64,000 nt of DNA from JABCYV01 sp963696025 (GCA_963696025.1 CAVOII010000004.1:496001-560000), one strand, 5' to 3'. Positions 1 through 9,649 are shown, counted from the first letter of the stretch. Notes: generated from the sequence alone by a model not told the origin. Translations and numbers: made by a program.

Positions 1-363
1 GCGCCATCCACTGACTATGTCGTAACCCTCGGAAATTTTCTCCAAGAACAGAGGAATGTCGGCAGGATCGTGCTGCAAGTCGCCATCCATGGCGATGATG
101 TAGTCGCCGCGGGCGTGGTCGAAACCGGCGGCCAGGGCGGAAGTCTGGCCAAAGTTGCGGCGCAGTTTTACGACTGTGACCCGGCTGTCTACGGCAGCGA
201 TTTCGCGCAGCAGATAAAAGCTGCGATCGGTGGAACCGTCATCTACCAGCACCAGCTCGAAGCTTTGCCCACTGATTTCCATCACCGCCTTCAGACGATC
301 GTAGAGATCGGTAACGTTCTCCTGCTCGTTGTGCAGTGGAACGACGATGGAGTACTTGGGCAT
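1..363 (-). CDS. Family 2 glycosyltransferase, N-terminal part (cut by window edge)
   Basis: Reading the minus strand from an ATG at 361-363 gives 121 codons that run off the left edge. The product begins MPKYSIVVPLHNEQENV, the usual opening of GT-A fold family 2 glycosyltransferases. It continues with ELVLVDDGSTDRS (nucleotide-binding Asp pair), KLRRNFGQ and AMDGDLQHDP, which carries the DxD-like metal/sugar-nucleotide motif. This matches the dolichol-phosphate mannose synthase / DPG-synthase (GtrB-like) branch, which moves a sugar from a nucleotide sugar to a polyprenyl phosphate at the inner membrane. The C-terminal part, which would show whether membrane helices follow, lies outside the window, so the acceptor cannot be named. 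Confidence 0.88.
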   Translation of the reverse strand, partial: MPKYSIVVPLHNEQENVTDLYDRLKAVMEISGQSFELVLVDDGSTDRSFYLLREIAAVDSRVTVVKLRRNFGQTSALAAGFDHARGDYIIAMDGDLQHDPADIPLFLEKISEGYDIVSGWR

Positions 364-430
364 CGAATTTTTATTATACGATCAAATCGCGGATTGTGGT
401 TACCAGAAGTGCGCGGTCGTATTCTTATAC

Positions 431-562
431 GGAGGCGAGCCAAACCCGCGATTAGTGCGTCGCAAAAGAACGCGACGCCTCGCGGGGCTCTGCCCAGATC
501 CCCTTCGACTTCGCCCAGGGCAGGCTCTCGCTTCGCAAAGAGCGCTATCTCGGGATGACAAG
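431..562. repeat. Interspersed GC-rich repeat, copy 1
   Basis: This spacer between the glycosyltransferase and the tricorn-like protease shares blocks with 44169-44327 and 47288-47386: GGAGGCGAGCC near the start, GAACGCGACGCC, CCCAGATCCCC, CAGGGCAGGCT, and a final GGGATGACAA. I see no gene in it. The right-hand terminal inverted repeat found in the other two copies is missing here, so this copy looks eroded. Confidence 0.6.
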
Positions 563-596
563 GGCAGGTGGGGACACCCGCCCCTAGGTTAGCTGA

Positions 597-3500
597 CTAG
601 AGGCCTGGACCCTCCGGATAGGCAGGTAGGTCTGGAGGCCGCGGCGGCAGCTTCTTGGGATTCGCCTGAATATCCTTCAGCACCACTTCGATGGCTTTCT
701 CCAGTTGCGGGTCCTGGCCCTTCACGACGAGGTCCGGCCGGTTTTCCACCACAATGTCGGGTTCTACGCCTTTATTTTCCACGATCCATTTGCTATTGAG
801 GTCATAGCGAGCGAACTCCGGACGAGTGATGTAACCGCCATCAATCAGCGGAATTTGGCCACGGATACCGCGTACACCGCCCCAAGTGCGGTCGCCGATG
901 AGTGGGCCCAATTTGTAATGCTTGAAGTGATAGCTAAAGAGGTCGCCATCGGACGCAGCGTAGTGATTGGTAACGCAAGCCATGGAGCCGTAGAAAACAT
1001 TCGCAGGGACAGTACCGCTCTCAAAGTTGCGTGCGGAACCCATGCCCGCCAACACGCGGCGCAGGCGAGCGAAGATGAGCGGGTCCACGAAGCCGCCACC
1101 GTTGTAACGAACGTCGATGATCATGCCCTGTTTGCGGATTTGCGGGAAGTACTGCTTAACAAATTCGTTCAGCCCCTGCGGTCCCATGTCAGGGAGGTAG
1201 ATGTAGCCAACGCGACCGTTGGTGGCGGCGTCCACTTTCTTGCGATTGGTCTCAATCATGTTCAACAGGCGCAAGCTGTATTCATCGGCAATGGGTTTCA
1301 CTTGCACATTGCGCGAGCCGTCTTCCGAGGGTTTGGAGTTAACCGTCAGAGTTACGGTGTCGTTCACCGTATTCACTAATAACTCATCGGGATTTTGCGG
1401 AACGCGCAAGGGACGACCGTTCACTGCGATCAGATAGTCGCTCTCTTTCACATTAATTCCTGGCTCCGTCAAGGGTGAGCGCGCGCGCGAATCCCAGTTT
1501 TCTCCGGGATAGATTTTCTTGAACCGATAAAATCCGCTGGCCAGATCGGGTTCGAAGTCAGCGCCAAGCAAACCGACGTTCACGGGATGAAGGTCAGGAA
1601 AATCGCCTCCGCCAACGTATGTGTGGGAATTGGAGAGTTCGCCTATCATCTCGCCGAGGATGTAAGTCAGACTGTAACGGTCGGCAACGTAGGGAAGGAG
1701 TTGAGCATATTTATCTCGCGTTTTCTCCCAATCCACGCCGTTCATCGCGGCTTCATAGAAATAGTCGCGCTCCTGCCGCCAAACCTCGTTAAAGATCTGC
1801 TTCCACTCCTGTTGAGGATCGACTTCGGCCTGCATGCCAGCCAGGTTGAGCGCGCCGTCTCCCACCTTCTTGGGGCCGTCGGGCTTGGCGTCGATGATGC
1901 CGTAGCTGTGGGGAGCGGGGCCGGTACCCGCTTCGTACAGGAGCTTGGAACCGTCAAAGGAAAGCGCGAAGCGCTCGACGCCCTCGATCAAGACTTTATC
2001 CTTGCGCTCTTTCAGATCGTAAACACGCACGGCCGGAGATTCACCGGGAATTGGACCGGACAAGCCCTGAATCGGCCTGGTTGAATAGTAGACAAAACCT
2101 TTAGCCGCGGCGAACGTGCCAATTACGGCGGGCTCGATGGGCAGAGCTACGACACGGTCCTGGATGCCGTCGAGATCGATGCGAAATTCGACTGGTTTTT
2201 CTTTTTCTTTTTCCTTGGCTTCTTTACTCTTATCTTTGTCTTTATCTTTTTCCTTTTCTTTTGCGTCAGATTTGGCCTCGTTCTTAGTCTCCTTGCCCTC
2301 ACCCGCACTCGCTTCTTCCTTTTTGATCTGGGCTTCATCGCTCAGTGCGGGAAAGGGGGAAGGCTCGTCCTTGCGCAGGGTAACAACGTAAACGCGAGCT
2401 GTTTTTGGATTGGCGAATTCGAAATCGACATTGCCCAGGACTTCATTGAAATCACGGTCGGAAAGGAAGTAAAGGTATTTGCCCTCGGGATCGAAGACAG
2501 CAGAATTGCTGTTGGTCATGCTGGTGGTAACGGGAGTGATCTTACGGTCCGCCAGCGAATAGAGGTACTCGACGGCGTTGCCGTTCTCCTCGGTCTTGTC
2601 GTAGACCAGCCATTTGCTGTCGGGAGACCAGGTGTAATTGGTGATTTCGAAGAATTTGGCGCGGTCTACCTCGGCTGCCTTTTTGTCGTCGATGGTGACG
2701 TACCAGAGGCGCAGATCCTTATCAGCCCAGGCAATTTTCTTGCTGTCGGGAGACCAGGCGGGGCCAAATTTGAAACCTTTATATCCGCTGGTGATCTGTT
2801 GCTCCTTGCCGATGCGATCTTTAGCGAGCCCGTCTTTAGGCGGGCCATCTTTACCCATTGCATCATGGCCCAGCCCGTCGTGCGGAGTGATGTAGATTTC
2901 GTCTTCGCCGGTGCGGTCGGAAACGTAGGCGATCCAGCGGCCGTTGGGCGACCAGGAAACCGACTTTTCGCGAATTCCCGGAGTGCGAGTGAGATTGCGG
3001 ACGCTTCCATCTTTGGCAGGGACGGTGAAGACGTCGCCGCGGGCGCCAAAGACCGCACGCTTCCCTTCTGGCGAAATGTCGAAATCGGTGATGGTCTTGC
3101 TCACGCTGACCCAGTGCTTCATGCTCTGGTCTTCATCGCCCGGCAGATAGACGGTCAACTTTTTTGGCTGTTTCGATTGCAGGTCGAACGTATAGAGATA
3201 GCCGCCGTTCTCGAACACGATGCCGCCCGGCCCCAGGCTGGGCCACATCAGATCGAATTCGGTGAAGTGAGTAAGTTGATCGATCTGTTTACTACTCAAG
3301 TCATAGCTGTAAAGATTCAGGCGATGTTCGCCGCCGCGGTCGGAGGTGAAATAAATCGTATTGCCGGACCACATGGGAAAAGTGTCGGTCCACTCCGTGT
3401 GGGGCACATCTTCGACCGAATTATTCTTGAGATCGTAAATGGAAATACTCTGAGCCAGGCCGCCGGTATAGCGCTTCCAGGTGCGGAAGTTGCGGAAGAT

Positions 3501-4055
3501 CTGGTTGTAGGCAACCTTCGTCCCGTCGGGCGAGAAAGAAGTAAGACCGCCTTCAAGCATAGGCAAGGGTTCGGCGAGTCCGCCGTCAATGCTGATGCTG
3601 TAGGGACGCTTGGACCAGCCATTTGAGGCGCTGCGACGCGACAGAAAGAGAATGCGCTTGCTGTCCGGAAACCAGGTCAAGACTTCGTTATGAATGCCCA
3701 TACGATCGCTTAGAGGAGCAGCGGCGCCCTGGTAAAAAGTGAGTTGCTTTGGCTGCCCGCCTTCCGCGGGCATGAGGTACACATTGAAATTCCCGTCGTA
3801 CTCGCCGGTGAAGGCAATCCATTTACCGTCGGGTGAAAATTTCGGAAACAGCTCGCGTCCGGCGCCGGAGGTAATTCGCCGCGCGACGCCGCCGGAACTC
3901 GATGCCAGCCACAAGTGGCCGCCATACATGAAAGCGATCTTATCTTTGTAGATGTCGGGGAAGCGCAGCAGCCGGCCCTCCGGGATCTCTTGGGCGAGAC
4001 TCAAGGAAGCAGAAGCTATGACACATAGTGCGACCCAACTCTTCAGATAAGACAC
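597..4055 (-). CDS. Tricorn-like S41 family protease with TolB/WD-type propeller and PDZ
   Basis: A 1152-residue exported protein. It starts with a signal peptide ending near SLSLAQ (residues 1-21). Residues about 30-560 hold repeated propeller blades (FSPDGKWIAF, WSPDSKKIAW and similar) as in TolB and tricorn N-domains. Residues about 575-620 form a Lys/Glu/Asp-rich low-complexity linker. The C-terminal half is tricorn protease-like: SHTYVGG with His811, a PDZ region, IIDVRYNGGG, and AASDGD with the predicted nucleophile Ser1035, then NKGVEPDI near the end. In the family this Ser/His tetrad cleaves peptides fed through the propeller. A periplasmic peptide-degrading role is inferred. It stands alone, divergent from the amidase gene at 4270. 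Confidence 0.9.
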   Translation of the reverse strand: MSYLKSWVALCVIASASLSLAQEIPEGRLLRFPDIYKDKIAFMYGGHLWLASSSGGVARRITSGAGRELFPKFSPDGKWIAFTGEYDGNFNVYLMPAEGGQPKQLTFYQGAAAPLSDRMGIHNEVLTWFPDSKRILFLSRRSASNGWSKRPYSISIDGGLAEPLPMLEGGLTSFSPDGTKVAYNQIFRNFRTWKRYTGGLAQSISIYDLKNNSVEDVPHTEWTDTFPMWSGNTIYFTSDRGGEHRLNLYSYDLSSKQIDQLTHFTEFDLMWPSLGPGGIVFENGGYLYTFDLQSKQPKKLTVYLPGDEDQSMKHWVSVSKTITDFDISPEGKRAVFGARGDVFTVPAKDGSVRNLTRTPGIREKSVSWSPNGRWIAYVSDRTGEDEIYITPHDGLGHDAMGKDGPPKDGLAKDRIGKEQQITSGYKGFKFGPAWSPDSKKIAWADKDLRLWYVTIDDKKAAEVDRAKFFEITNYTWSPDSKWLVYDKTEENGNAVEYLYSLADRKITPVTTSMTNSNSAVFDPEGKYLYFLSDRDFNEVLGNVDFEFANPKTARVYVVTLRKDEPSPFPALSDEAQIKKEEASAGEGKETKNEAKSDAKEKEKDKDKDKSKEAKEKEKEKPVEFRIDLDGIQDRVVALPIEPAVIGTFAAAKGFVYYSTRPIQGLSGPIPGESPAVRVYDLKERKDKVLIEGVERFALSFDGSKLLYEAGTGPAPHSYGIIDAKPDGPKKVGDGALNLAGMQAEVDPQQEWKQIFNEVWRQERDYFYEAAMNGVDWEKTRDKYAQLLPYVADRYSLTYILGEMIGELSNSHTYVGGGDFPDLHPVNVGLLGADFEPDLASGFYRFKKIYPGENWDSRARSPLTEPGINVKESDYLIAVNGRPLRVPQNPDELLVNTVNDTVTLTVNSKPSEDGSRNVQVKPIADEYSLRLLNMIETNRKKVDAATNGRVGYIYLPDMGPQGLNEFVKQYFPQIRKQGMIIDVRYNGGGFVDPLIFARLRRVLAGMGSARNFESGTVPANVFYGSMACVTNHYAASDGDLFSYHFKHYKLGPLIGDRTWGGVRGIRGQIPLIDGGYITRPEFARYDLNSKWIVENKGVEPDIVVENRPDLVVKGQDPQLEKAIEVVLKDIQANPKKLPPRPPDLPAYPEGPGL

Positions 4056-4269
4056 TTAGGATTCCTCCTGGCAGAGTTTCGCGAGTGTGACACTGGGCCG
4101 GACATTCATTGGAACGAACGTGAGATTGTAGCAGCCTCTCGCACAAAAACACTCACCGCCTGTCTTTGGACGAAGTGGTCTGGCAAAGGAAAGCAGGAAT
4201 GTTTTCGAGGAGAATTCGAATTGCGCAATCGCCTATAATTCCGTTTCCTTTCGGAGGGCGAGAACCGCT

Positions 4270-5925
4270 TTGAACAAAAAGAAAAATATTCCATCCGGCG
4301 ATGAAGCGCCATCGCGCAGACGTTTCTTGCAAACCAGCTTAATTGGAGGCGTAAGCACTGCCCTGCTGCCGGCCTTGGCCGATGCCCGCGAACTGGCACC
4401 TCAGGAAAGACCAGCGGTCGAGATCCGGCCATTTGAACTGGATGAGGCCACCGTTGCCGATCTTCACATGGGCCTCGCGTCAGGAAAATTCACCGCCCGT
4501 TCGCTGACCGAGAAATACCTGGCAAGGATCGAGGAGATTGACCGGCGCGGTCCGGGCCTGAACAGCGTGATCGAAGCGAATCCCGAGGCATTGGCCATCG
4601 CCGAGGCTCTGGATCGCGAACGCAAGAGCACGGGCGTACGTGGCACTCTGCACGGAGTCCCGATTTTGATCAAAGATAACATCGACACGGCTGACAAAAT
4701 GCTAACCACGGCTGGGTCGCTGGCGTTGACGGGATCGCGACCAGCGCGGGATGGCTTTGTGGTGGAAAAACTGCGCGAAGCCGGAGCCGTAATCCTGGGC
4801 AAGACCAATCTCAGCGAGTGGGCGAATATTCGTTCGAGCCATTCCACCAGTGGTTGGAGCGGACGCGGTGGTCTAACCAAGAATCCTTACGCGCTGGATC
4901 GAAATCCCTGCGGATCGAGTTCTGGGTCGGGAGCAGCCGTCGCAGCTAGTCTATGTGCAATTGCAGTAGGCACGGAGACCGATGGGTCGGTAGTCTGTCC
5001 GGCGTCTGCGAACGGAATTGTAGGCATCAAGCCTACGCTGGGACTGCTTAGCCGTGCGGGCATTATTCCTATTGCGCATAGCCAGGACACGGCCGGAGCG
5101 ATGGCGCGGACGGTACACGACGCCGCAATTCTGCTGACTGCGCTTGCGGGAGCCGATCCGCGCGACGTAGCTACGGCAGAGAGCGCGGGGAAGGTGCCTG
5201 GCGATTACACAAAGTTTCTCGATCCGGATGGGCTCCGTGGAGCTCGACTGGGAGTGGCGCGGAAATATTTCGGCTTCAGCGACGCTGTAGATGCGTTGAT
5301 GGAAAATGTGATCGGAGAGATGAAGCGACAAGGGGCGATTATCATGGACCCGGCCGATCTCGAGTCATTCGGGAAATTCGATGATACGGAAAATACGGTG
5401 CTCATGTACGAACTGAAAGCCGACCTGAACGCTTATCTCGCAAATCGGCCGGGCGTGCCTACTTCTCTGAAGGAATTGATTGAGTTCAATGAGCACAATA
5501 GGAACAAGGAAATGCCTTACTTTGGCCAGGACTTATTCATAAAGGCCGAAGCCAAGGGCCCGCTCACCAGCAAGGAATATCTGGACGTGTTGGAAGCCAA
5601 TCATCGCCTGACGCGAAAAGAAGGCATTGATGCCGTGATGGACAAATTCCAACTGGATGCGATGATTGCGCCGACCGCCGGGCCAGCATGGATCACTGAC
5701 TTGGCAAACGGGGACCATTCGACTGGAGGAAGTTCAAATGCGGCGGCAGTGGCGGGATATCCGGATATTACGGTGCCGGCTGGTTTCGTCTTTGGCTTAC
5801 CCGTTGGGATCTCGTTTTTTGGTCGTGCGTGGAGCGAGCCTACTTTGTTCAAGATCGCTTACGGCTTTGAGCAGGCGACTAATGCGAGGAAGCCGCCGCG
5901 GTTTTTGCCGACGATAAGACTATAA
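4270..5925 (+). CDS. Amidase-signature family hydrolase, Tat-exported
   Basis: A 551-residue protein with a TTG start preceded by a GGAGGG ribosome site about 11 bases upstream. The N-terminus carries a twin-arginine signal (SRRRFLQTSLIGG), so it is probably folded before export. The body is an amidase-signature enzyme with a Ser-cisSer-Lys triad: Lys135 in PILIKDNID, the CGSSSGSG loop at about 214-221, and the nucleophile Ser240 in TETDGSVVCPA. The family hydrolyses C-N amide bonds; exported members of this subgroup are often annotated as amidases of unknown substrate or confused with GatA. It is too far from gat genes to be a tRNA amidotransferase subunit here. It ends 28 bases before the convergent gene at 5954. 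Confidence 0.9.
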   Translation: MNKKKNIPSGDEAPSRRRFLQTSLIGGVSTALLPALADARELAPQERPAVEIRPFELDEATVADLHMGLASGKFTARSLTEKYLARIEEIDRRGPGLNSVIEANPEALAIAEALDRERKSTGVRGTLHGVPILIKDNIDTADKMLTTAGSLALTGSRPARDGFVVEKLREAGAVILGKTNLSEWANIRSSHSTSGWSGRGGLTKNPYALDRNPCGSSSGSGAAVAASLCAIAVGTETDGSVVCPASANGIVGIKPTLGLLSRAGIIPIAHSQDTAGAMARTVHDAAILLTALAGADPRDVATAESAGKVPGDYTKFLDPDGLRGARLGVARKYFGFSDAVDALMENVIGEMKRQGAIIMDPADLESFGKFDDTENTVLMYELKADLNAYLANRPGVPTSLKELIEFNEHNRNKEMPYFGQDLFIKAEAKGPLTSKEYLDVLEANHRLTRKEGIDAVMDKFQLDAMIAPTAGPAWITDLANGDHSTGGSSNAAAVAGYPDITVPAGFVFGLPVGISFFGRAWSEPTLFKIAYGFEQATNARKPPRFLPTIRL

Positions 5926-5953
5926 TTTTGTCGTTCCGTTCACAACCAGGGTG

Positions 5954-6643
5954 TTACCAAACATATGGCACGAGGCGATGCCGGACCTTTTTCTGGTATT
6001 CCGTATACCCTGGCAGATTCTTTGCAAGAAACTTCTCTTCATCAAAGAGCCGCCATATCAGAAATGCCATTATAAATGCGAGTGCGAGGAGCCCCCAGTA
6101 CGAGCCGAGCGCAAGTGGCGTACCAACAAGATAGAGCAACGCACTTGCGTACATTGGGTGGCGCACCAGCGCATACGGCCCGGTCGAGACGACCTTTTGA
6201 TTTTCAGCGACTTCGATGGTCGCGGACGTGTATGTATTCTCCTTGTAGACGAGAAAGACCAAGTAGAACCCTGTCGCCACTAAAATGTCTCCGGCTATCA
6301 CGACAGAAAGAGGTACTGCCGACCAATGGAAACGATGATCCAGCGCCGGCACGACAAGAAGGGCAATGAATCCGATTGAGGCAAAGAGCATGATGATCTT
6401 TTGCGTTGGTTCCTTTTCTGCCGTCGGTCCACCCCTCAGACGACGCTTGAGAAGCGCCGGATCTTTTCTAAGGAGATAGAGAGAGATCAGGAGCGATGCC
6501 CCAGTAAAGATTGCGAGGTACACCCATGCCCGCCAATACTGTATCGTTCTCGCCGGTACAAAAAGCAACAGTCCCATAACGACAGCAAGCGCCACAAGAC
6601 TGAGTAACGTTTTTGTATGCAGATTGTTCATGATTTCATGCAT
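5954..6643 (-). CDS. Isoprenylcysteine carboxyl methyltransferase-like membrane protein
   Basis: About 229 residues with five or six hydrophobic segments. The C-terminal third has the ICMT/PEMT-type signature: VVSTGPYALVRHPMYAS followed by GSYWGLLAL and a final DEEKFLAKNLPGYTEYQKKVRHRLVP. In the family the RHPMY and E/Y residues bind S-adenosylmethionine at the membrane face. The substrate in bacteria is usually unknown (a lipid or a prenylated/thiol compound), and I do not assign one. Possible starts are TTG at 6649, ATG at 6643 and ATG at 6631; none has a strong ribosome site. The gene is convergent with the amidase gene. Confidence 0.82.
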   Translation of the reverse strand: MHEIMNNLHTKTLLSLVALAVVMGLLLFVPARTIQYWRAWVYLAIFTGASLLISLYLLRKDPALLKRRLRGGPTAEKEPTQKIIMLFASIGFIALLVVPALDHRFHWSAVPLSVVIAGDILVATGFYLVFLVYKENTYTSATIEVAENQKVVSTGPYALVRHPMYASALLYLVGTPLALGSYWGLLALAFIMAFLIWRLFDEEKFLAKNLPGYTEYQKKVRHRLVPYVW

Positions 6644-6786
6644 CGGCAAAATTATTGCAGACGGATGCTGCGGGAAGCGATAAGAGGAGGGTGTCGTGTT
6701 CCCTGAGTCCTGGGCCCTCTCGCCACTGGAATCCTACTTCTCGAAAAGCCGCGAGAAATGGGGCACCCGGCTGATCTTATTCTGGG

Positions 6787-7743
6787 TTATGAATTGCCGA
6801 TCAGGACGCCGGTTACAAAGACTAAAGCGCCGCCCAATCCCACCTGCAAGGCGGCAGAGAGAACGGGCGTGTCCATATAACGATTGCGAACCCAGGTGAT
6901 CACGCCCAGTTCGGCGATGACGACGACAAAGGCGGTGCTCAGCGCCACCCGGAAGCTGGGAATTAAGAACGGCAGCGTGTGTCCGATCCCTCCGAGTGCC
7001 GTCATCGCGCCACAAATCAGACCGCGGACCCAGGGATGACCACGCCCAGTTAGGCTGCCGTCGTCCGACAGCGCCTCGGCAAATCCCATGCTGATGCCAG
7101 CGCCGAGCGACGCCGCCAGTCCAACAAGAAAGGCATCCCAACTGGTGCGAGTGGCAAAGGCGGCGGCGAAGACCGGCGCAAGCGTAGAGACGGAGCCGTC
7201 CATGAGACCGGCGAGGCCGGGTTGCACGATCTGCAACAGGAAAAGCCGCCGCCGGGCTTTCTCTTCATCCTGCTTAACTTCGGGATTGAGCTTTTCTTCG
7301 CCTAACTCCTGAGCCCTGTCTTCGTGGGTGCGCTCTACCTGAGCCAAGTCATCGAGGAGTTGCCGGACGCTGGCGTCCTGGGCCCGAACCGCCGCCTTCT
7401 CATAGAAGCGCCGGGTCTCGACTTCGATAGCACTTGCCTGTTTGCGGACTGTGTCTAAACCCAGCGGGCGGATCAGCCACACGGGCTTGCGTTGGACGAA
7501 ACCTCGGACATCCTGTCGCCGAATAAGTGGGATGTGCTCTCCGAACTTCTGGCGATATAGGTCGATGAGTCGGCGGCGGTGGCCGGACTCTTCAAGCCCC
7601 ATGCCATCGAATACGGCGGCGGAGGCTGGGAAATCCTGGCGCAAGCCTTCCGCGAAATCGGCATAGACGCGTTCGTCTTCTTCTTCGAGAGAAATCGCCA
7701 AGGCCAGAATCTCACGCTCTGAAAGCGAGTCGAAATTCTTCAC
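6787..7743 (-). CDS. mbfA: Ferritin-like/VIT1 fusion, MbfA-type Fe2+/Mn2+ transporter
   Basis: The start is placed at a GTG (7741-7743) because an AGGAGG lies five bases upstream; a longer frame to 7803 has no such signal. The 318-residue product has an N-terminal ferritin-like four-helix domain (about 1-150). Its diiron-type ligands are spread over LEEEDERVYADF, GLEESGHRRRL, EVETRRFYEKAA and VERTHEDRAQEL. A C-terminal CCC1/VIT1 membrane domain follows (about 175-318, PGLAGLMDGSVSTLAP and several helices). This fusion is known from MbfA, an inner-membrane iron exporter that protects against iron and peroxide stress. Export of iron is inferred from the family. No Fur/Irr-type operator was recognised upstream. 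Confidence 0.88.
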   Translation of the reverse strand: MKNFDSLSEREILALAISLEEEDERVYADFAEGLRQDFPASAAVFDGMGLEESGHRRRLIDLYRQKFGEHIPLIRRQDVRGFVQRKPVWLIRPLGLDTVRKQASAIEVETRRFYEKAAVRAQDASVRQLLDDLAQVERTHEDRAQELGEEKLNPEVKQDEEKARRRLFLLQIVQPGLAGLMDGSVSTLAPVFAAAFATRTSWDAFLVGLAASLGAGISMGFAEALSDDGSLTGRGHPWVRGLICGAMTALGGIGHTLPFLIPSFRVALSTAFVVVIAELGVITWVRNRYMDTPVLSAALQVGLGGALVFVTGVLIGNS

Positions 7744-8431
7744 GCGGGCCTCCTTACTGTGTTGAAGCAGTGGCTTCAAAAGATGGCACTCAAAAGATAG
7801 CACTCGAACTCAAAACCCGGTAGACGGGCGAAAAACGGAGCTTCCGCCGGAAGGATCGCCACAATGGTAAAATCGGTTGCCGATAACTCAGCCGAAAGAA
7901 AGTCTTTTAGTGACGGGGCAAACTCAGGGTTAAGATTGTTCGGGTTAGACGCTAGTGCTTAGTGGGAATCCGACGTGCCGTCCGACCACTGGCCAACTGG
8001 AATCAGGAAAACGGTCAAGCCCTCCAAACCGACTTCAGACGCCATGATCGGCGAGGTCGGCAGATTAGCCCCCCAGACTGCAGGATCCTGTCGGTGAGTC
8101 GGGCTGAATTGGGAAGAAGGTAACCATGAATTTCCACCTTGAAGCCGTCCTGAGGGACACCCGTTGCAGAACACTTTGGTGCTTTGCTCCCTTTGAACGC
8201 GACCACTACGATGGTCACACGCCCTTCCCCGGAGATATGACATGCCTTCCTTAGTGACTGCCATTGACACCCTTCTTCCATTGTTCACGTTCATCAGGCT
8301 CGGGTCAGACACGATCTCCAACAAAATAATACAAAAAGTCGTCCGGTGGTCCGTCACTGTAAAAGCGCACAGCCAGTTTGACAATTGGACCTGATTCGCA
8401 AGGATAGCCCGTTCATGTTGAGGGGCACATC
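7744..8431. other. Long spacer, possible decayed gene on the minus strand
   Basis: There is no convincing gene. On the minus strand between about 8281 and 7960 two overlapping open frames (one ending near 8015, one near 7959) have weakly protein-like stretches that could join through a frameshift near 8050, but I recognise no family. The rest shows only a short palindrome (CTTCCGCCGGAAG near 7845). Confidence 0.3.
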
Positions 8432-8725
8432 ATGGCCACACACAATAATGGAAACTGGCGTGAACTCTTTGATGTGGCGTTGTTTGAGCCGAACAGAGTC
8501 AAGCTGCGACAGCGCATCGAAAATGCGCGACGCGCAATAAACAACCGGCTCGGCGCTTTGACGCAAGACCAAAGCGAAGACGCGAGGACCATTTCGGAGC
8601 GCATTGCGCTCCGCGATGCATTGACCACGCTTGCTGAACTATACGAGATCGTCTATGCCCGGGAACCGAGCGCAAGGGTTGGCAGCCAAGCTGATAGAGA
8701 CCGCCGGGTTAAGGCGGAACTTTGA
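8432..8725 (+). CDS. Small conserved-type hypothetical protein
   Basis: A 97-residue soluble, strongly helical and charged protein that opens MATHNNGNWRELFDVALFEP. A GAGGGG sequence lies about eight bases before the ATG. The pattern WREL, then an Arg/Ala-rich helix and a second helix around ISERIALRDALTTLAELYEI, resembles short helical proteins of unknown function that are common in Acidobacteriota. That resemblance is from memory and no motif gives a function. It sits 33 bases before the next gene on the same strand and may be co-transcribed with it. Confidence 0.55.
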   Translation: MATHNNGNWRELFDVALFEPNRVKLRQRIENARRAINNRLGALTQDQSEDARTISERIALRDALTTLAELYEIVYAREPSARVGSQADRDRRVKAEL

Positions 8726-8758
8726 TGACCCGCAGCAGCACAAGTCCAGCAAGTAAGA

Positions 8759-9451
8759 TTGCGTAGGGAGGCAGAAAGAGTTCTCTTGGCGATAAGATCA
8801 TTCCCGGACCGCATACCAATCAAGCTGCCACCCGCGAAGCTTTATCTCGATGATATAAGTGAGATTTTGAGAGTTCTGACAGATTCGAACGCGGACTGTC
8901 AGGCGAGCTTTGTTGCAGGCAAGTCGAAATGCGACACGCTGGATGACTTGAAAGAACTTCGGGGGCGTACTACAGATTTCGTGATGAACATCTCGTCGCC
9001 CGGGAAGCATCAGACCCTTGAACTCACAACATCCACGACGCAGGTACACATCCATGAGCTAGGAGACCAATTGGAGGCATGGTCGAAATATGTAAAAGTC
9101 GCAGCCATTTTTGAGAGGAGAAGGCTAAGGCTAAAATCTGCGGTTCGCTCCGTAGGACCGTTGATACTTGCAGGCTTGTGGCTACTAACAATTGCGGCTT
9201 GGATTTTCGAACTGCATGTCGCTAAATCTATTTTAACTCATGAATTACCTTATCTCGTGACAGGCGTTATTCTGGCAGCTGCTATCGTGTATTACTTCGT
9301 TAGTTCGCACAGCATTGTTTACTTGCGTTATCCCCAGAGAGTTGGCGTGGGAAGATGGTTAGAAGATCATAAACCAGAAATTATCGTAGGCGTCGTATGC
9401 GCTCTGATGGGAGCGGTTGCGACCCGAATCGTAGAACGGGCTTGGAAATAA
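8759..9451 (+). CDS. Hypothetical membrane protein with three C-terminal helices
   Basis: About 230 residues from a TTG start; no clear ribosome site, so the start is uncertain. The first 125 residues are soluble and mixed charged (DDLKELRGRTTDFV, ELGDQLEAWSKYVK). They are followed by three hydrophobic segments: GPLILAGLWLLTIAAWIF, PYLVTGVILAAAIVYYFV and PEIIVGVVCALMGAVATRIV. I do not recognise the family. The layout suggests an inner-membrane protein with a cytoplasmic N-terminal domain. Its short distance to the upstream small gene hints at a two-gene unit. Confidence 0.6.
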   Translation: MRREAERVLLAIRSFPDRIPIKLPPAKLYLDDISEILRVLTDSNADCQASFVAGKSKCDTLDDLKELRGRTTDFVMNISSPGKHQTLELTTSTTQVHIHELGDQLEAWSKYVKVAAIFERRRLRLKSAVRSVGPLILAGLWLLTIAAWIFELHVAKSILTHELPYLVTGVILAAAIVYYFVSSHSIVYLRYPQRVGVGRWLEDHKPEIIVGVVCALMGAVATRIVERAWK

Positions 9452-9649
9452 CGCGGTAAGGCGGTAGTTGGGGACACCGGATGATATGAGTGACGGCGTC
9501 GGGCAATGCCGGTCTCGATTCCTGGGTTGTTTGGCAATCCGGAAATGGCGATGTTTCGGCAGATCACGAGCCCGGTTCAGTTTCCGAGTCGGAAAATCCG
9601 GTCAGATCGTTAAGACCAGAAGACCAGGGTGGTGATGCCACCCACCGCG

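Noticed and set aside
705..1379. Plus-strand open frame of 224 codons inside the tricorn-like gene
   Set aside because: Antisense shadow of a well-supported protein; no motif.
2799..3626. Plus-strand open frame of 275 codons
   Set aside because: Lies wholly antisense to the propeller part of the tricorn-like gene; no family features.
7959..8384. Minus-strand frame of 141 codons
   Set aside because: No recognisable family or ribosome site; at best part of a decayed gene.
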